This document shows positions 6,410 through 7,938 of a stretch of DNA of 7,938 nucleotides, piece by piece. How positions within the stretch are numbered: position 1 is the stretch's first letter; every line of letters starts with the position of its first letter. Below the pieces are notes generated by a model. It was not told the DNA's origin. It saw only the letters and a program-made list of their open reading frames with translations, and ran no database searches. Made by a program: the position numbers and the translations under genes. The DNA is from Akkermansiaceae bacterium (lineage in GTDB: Bacteria; Verrucomicrobiota; Verrucomicrobiia; Verrucomicrobiales; Akkermansiaceae): positions 1-7,938 of the forward strand of contig WTJZ01000214.1 of assembly GCA_011524615.1 (NCBI GenBank). The letters are read 5' to 3'.

Positions 6410-7909
6410 ATGAATTCTAAGAAAATGCTAACTATGGCCCTCTTGTGGCTACAAATGTTGTCATATACCTATGGAACCGTTGTCCCTGAGCCGTTATTAC
6501 AATTACTTTTTAACTCTAGCAGTGATACGCAAGTATCTACGGGGACCGAGTACATCACGGCCTTACCAAGTGGTCCTGCTCAGATTACGAACTTAGGAGC
6601 TACCTCAGTCTCAGGTTTAGATGATGATGGCGCATTTGATAATACTGTCGCTAATGGGATGGCAGATAGTGACCCAGCTACTGGTACCGGTGCACTTTAC
6701 TTTGGTGATGTTCCTCAGGTAGATGGCTTGAGCCGCTTTACCGTATCACTATGGTTCAAGACAGATGAGGGCATGACCTTAGACGATGGAGGAGGGCGAT
6801 TAATTGATAATGGTCGCGATTGGCTCATCTTTAGTGATGACCCGAGTCGTCTTCGCCTTGAGGTGGCACTAGAGGGGGCATCATCTGGGCTAGATAACTT
6901 TCCAGATCAGAGTGATTGGGTCTTTATTGCGATCACATTCGATGAAGCAGCAGATACCGTGATATACTATAGAGGGACTAAGATTCAGACAACGACAGAG
7001 ATCGTGACCCGTACCGATTATGATCAAGTGATGCCTGGACGCAGTAACCCGCTCATTGTGGGGAATAATGAGGATCTCTCACGAGCGTTTGATGGCTATA
7101 TTGATAATGTTAGAGTATGGAATGATGTTTTGGATGCAGATCAGCTAGAGGTTGTACGCCTCTCAGATCTTGCTGGATTAGGATCTGTGAATTCTGCTAC
7201 CCTGGCAGAGCACACAGATGCCGAGGCAGAACTCTCATTAGCACAATCAACACCTTATACAGTAGAAGTCGATGTCGTCCGCGGGAACTTAGAAAATATT
7301 CTCGATGCTGATGTCTACAGAATTTACCATGATGGCTCATCGGATGTATTATTGAGACTTCAGTCGATTGATAATAGTTCGTCAGATACTGGACGATTAT
7401 ACTTATTTAATGAGTACGGACATTTAGTAGCGTGTGCAGATTCCACGGGAGAAATTAACCAGTCACCTACAGAACTTCCAGCGGGGGTATATTTCATGGC
7501 GGTTGCCGCCTCGACACTCGTTCCGAGCTCTGAGACAGGGGTGATGGTCGACTTTGATGAGAGTGGGAATTACACACCCAATCTGCATGCGCTCTCGCCG
7601 TTAGAGGAGTGGACCGTGAACAGCTTTTCGGGTGATAGTTATGTCTATCAGGTCTTGCTGGATGGTTTTGACTCAGCTCCGATTGTGCCTGATCTAGAGG
7701 TGACTCAAGTAGGGGTGTGGGAAGATGACTTTCTGGTTTACTTTACTGGCACTCCTGGGCAGACGTACGAGCTCTGGCATGCATGTGGAGAAGATGGATG
7801 GACAAATTTATCCCAAACTTCATTACTTTCATCAGTAGGCTTATTCGTCTTGGATACTGCTACGACGTCTTGCAGTATGTTCCAGGTTCGAGAGCAAGTC
7901 GTAGAGTAA
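6410..7909 (+). CDS. Secreted LamG-like and pre-peptidase-like domain protein
   Basis: This is a 499-residue exported protein. The ATG at 6410 is preferred over the upstream in-frame TTG at 6371 because it directly precedes a signal peptide (MNSKKMLTMALLWLQMLSYTYG, Lys4-5, cut near residue 22). Residues about 27-250 form a LamG/concanavalin-like beta-sandwich: GALYFGD, FTVSLWFKTD, WVFIAITFD and the family's end motif FDGYIDNVRVWNDVLDADQL (227-246). Residues about 283-415 resemble the bacterial pre-peptidase C-terminal (PPC) domain: DADVYRIYHDG, GRLYLFNEYGHLVACAD and LPAGVYFMAVA. Residues about 424-497 form a small beta module with FTGTPGQTYELW, as often seen in verrucomicrobial surface proteins; Cys459 and Cys488 could form a disulfide. 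No catalytic domain or C-terminal sorting tag is seen. A role in carbohydrate or surface binding is inference. It starts divergently from the oxidoreductase gene. Confidence 0.85.
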   Translation: MNSKKMLTMALLWLQMLSYTYGTVVPEPLLQLLFNSSSDTQVSTGTEYITALPSGPAQITNLGATSVSGLDDDGAFDNTVANGMADSDPATGTGALYFGDVPQVDGLSRFTVSLWFKTDEGMTLDDGGGRLIDNGRDWLIFSDDPSRLRLEVALEGASSGLDNFPDQSDWVFIAITFDEAADTVIYYRGTKIQTTTEIVTRTDYDQVMPGRSNPLIVGNNEDLSRAFDGYIDNVRVWNDVLDADQLEVVRLSDLAGLGSVNSATLAEHTDAEAELSLAQSTPYTVEVDVVRGNLENILDADVYRIYHDGSSDVLLRLQSIDNSSSDTGRLYLFNEYGHLVACADSTGEINQSPTELPAGVYFMAVAASTLVPSSETGVMVDFDESGNYTPNLHALSPLEEWTVNSFSGDSYVYQVLLDGFDSAPIVPDLEVTQVGVWEDDFLVYFTGTPGQTYELWHACGEDGWTNLSQTSLLSSVGLFVLDTATTSCSMFQVREQVVE

Positions 7910-7921
7910 GGGCTTGTCAAA

Positions 7922-7938
7922 GGGGCGATCTGCGCCCC
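7922..7938 (+). terminator. GC-rich hairpin after the LamG gene, cut by the window end
   Basis: GGGGCG (7922-7927) and CGCCCC (7933-7938) are perfect arms around a five-base loop, 13 bases after the TAA. The window ends at the last arm base, so a T-run cannot be seen. The position fits an intrinsic terminator. Confidence 0.6.

Noticed and set aside
1..7938. CRISPR arrays, tRNA/rRNA genes, insertion sequences, phage or toxin-antitoxin modules
   Set aside because: No regularly spaced repeats, cloverleaf-like segments, transposase or integrase motifs, or paired small genes were found when reading both strands.

Overview
The window looks like a chromosomal segment of a Gram-negative bacterium with roughly balanced base composition. 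A member of Verrucomicrobiota (Opitutae/Puniceicoccales-like, possibly marine) is the best guess. The clues are a short SET-domain methyltransferase, a secreted LamG plus pre-peptidase-like protein ending in a 'PGQTYELW' module, a FucP-type sugar transporter with the 'ANDITNP' motif, weak Shine-Dalgarno use, and an outer-membrane beta-barrel ending in Phe. This is inference from gene style; no rRNA or other marker is present.

Left part, + strand: the 3' part of uvrC (nucleotide-excision repair endonuclease), a gene-free stretch of about 215 bases, then a FucP-family sugar/H+ symporter whose reading frame is interrupted by one in-frame TGA (2004-2006), with both halves in the same frame. A strong hairpin plus T-run terminator follows, then a small SET-domain lysine methyltransferase gene only 20 bases beyond the T-run. 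The SET gene converges on a gene for a small secreted beta-barrel protein (- strand), and the two share a compact bidirectional terminator.

Middle part, - strand: a 770-residue fused flavoprotein/polyferredoxin joins a soluble thioredoxin-reductase-like FAD/NAD(P) module to a multi-helix NapH/NosR-like membrane domain and two C-terminal 4Fe-4S motifs. It lies upstream of the beta-barrel gene. The 148-base gap between them holds a perfect TATAAT box and nested inverted repeats that could fold the barrel mRNA leader.

Right part, + strand: a divergent intergenic region with a perfect A/T-rich palindrome, then a secreted LamG-like plus PPC-like protein, then the first part of a GC-rich terminator hairpin at the window edge.

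The genes do not form one pathway: repair, sugar uptake, protein methylation, envelope and redox functions sit side by side in separate transcription units. No phage, IS element, CRISPR array, tRNA or rRNA was seen. The points most worth a second look are the interrupted FucP gene with its clustered odd substitutions, the fused NAD(P)H-to-FeS membrane oxidoreductase, and the structured leader of the beta-barrel gene.
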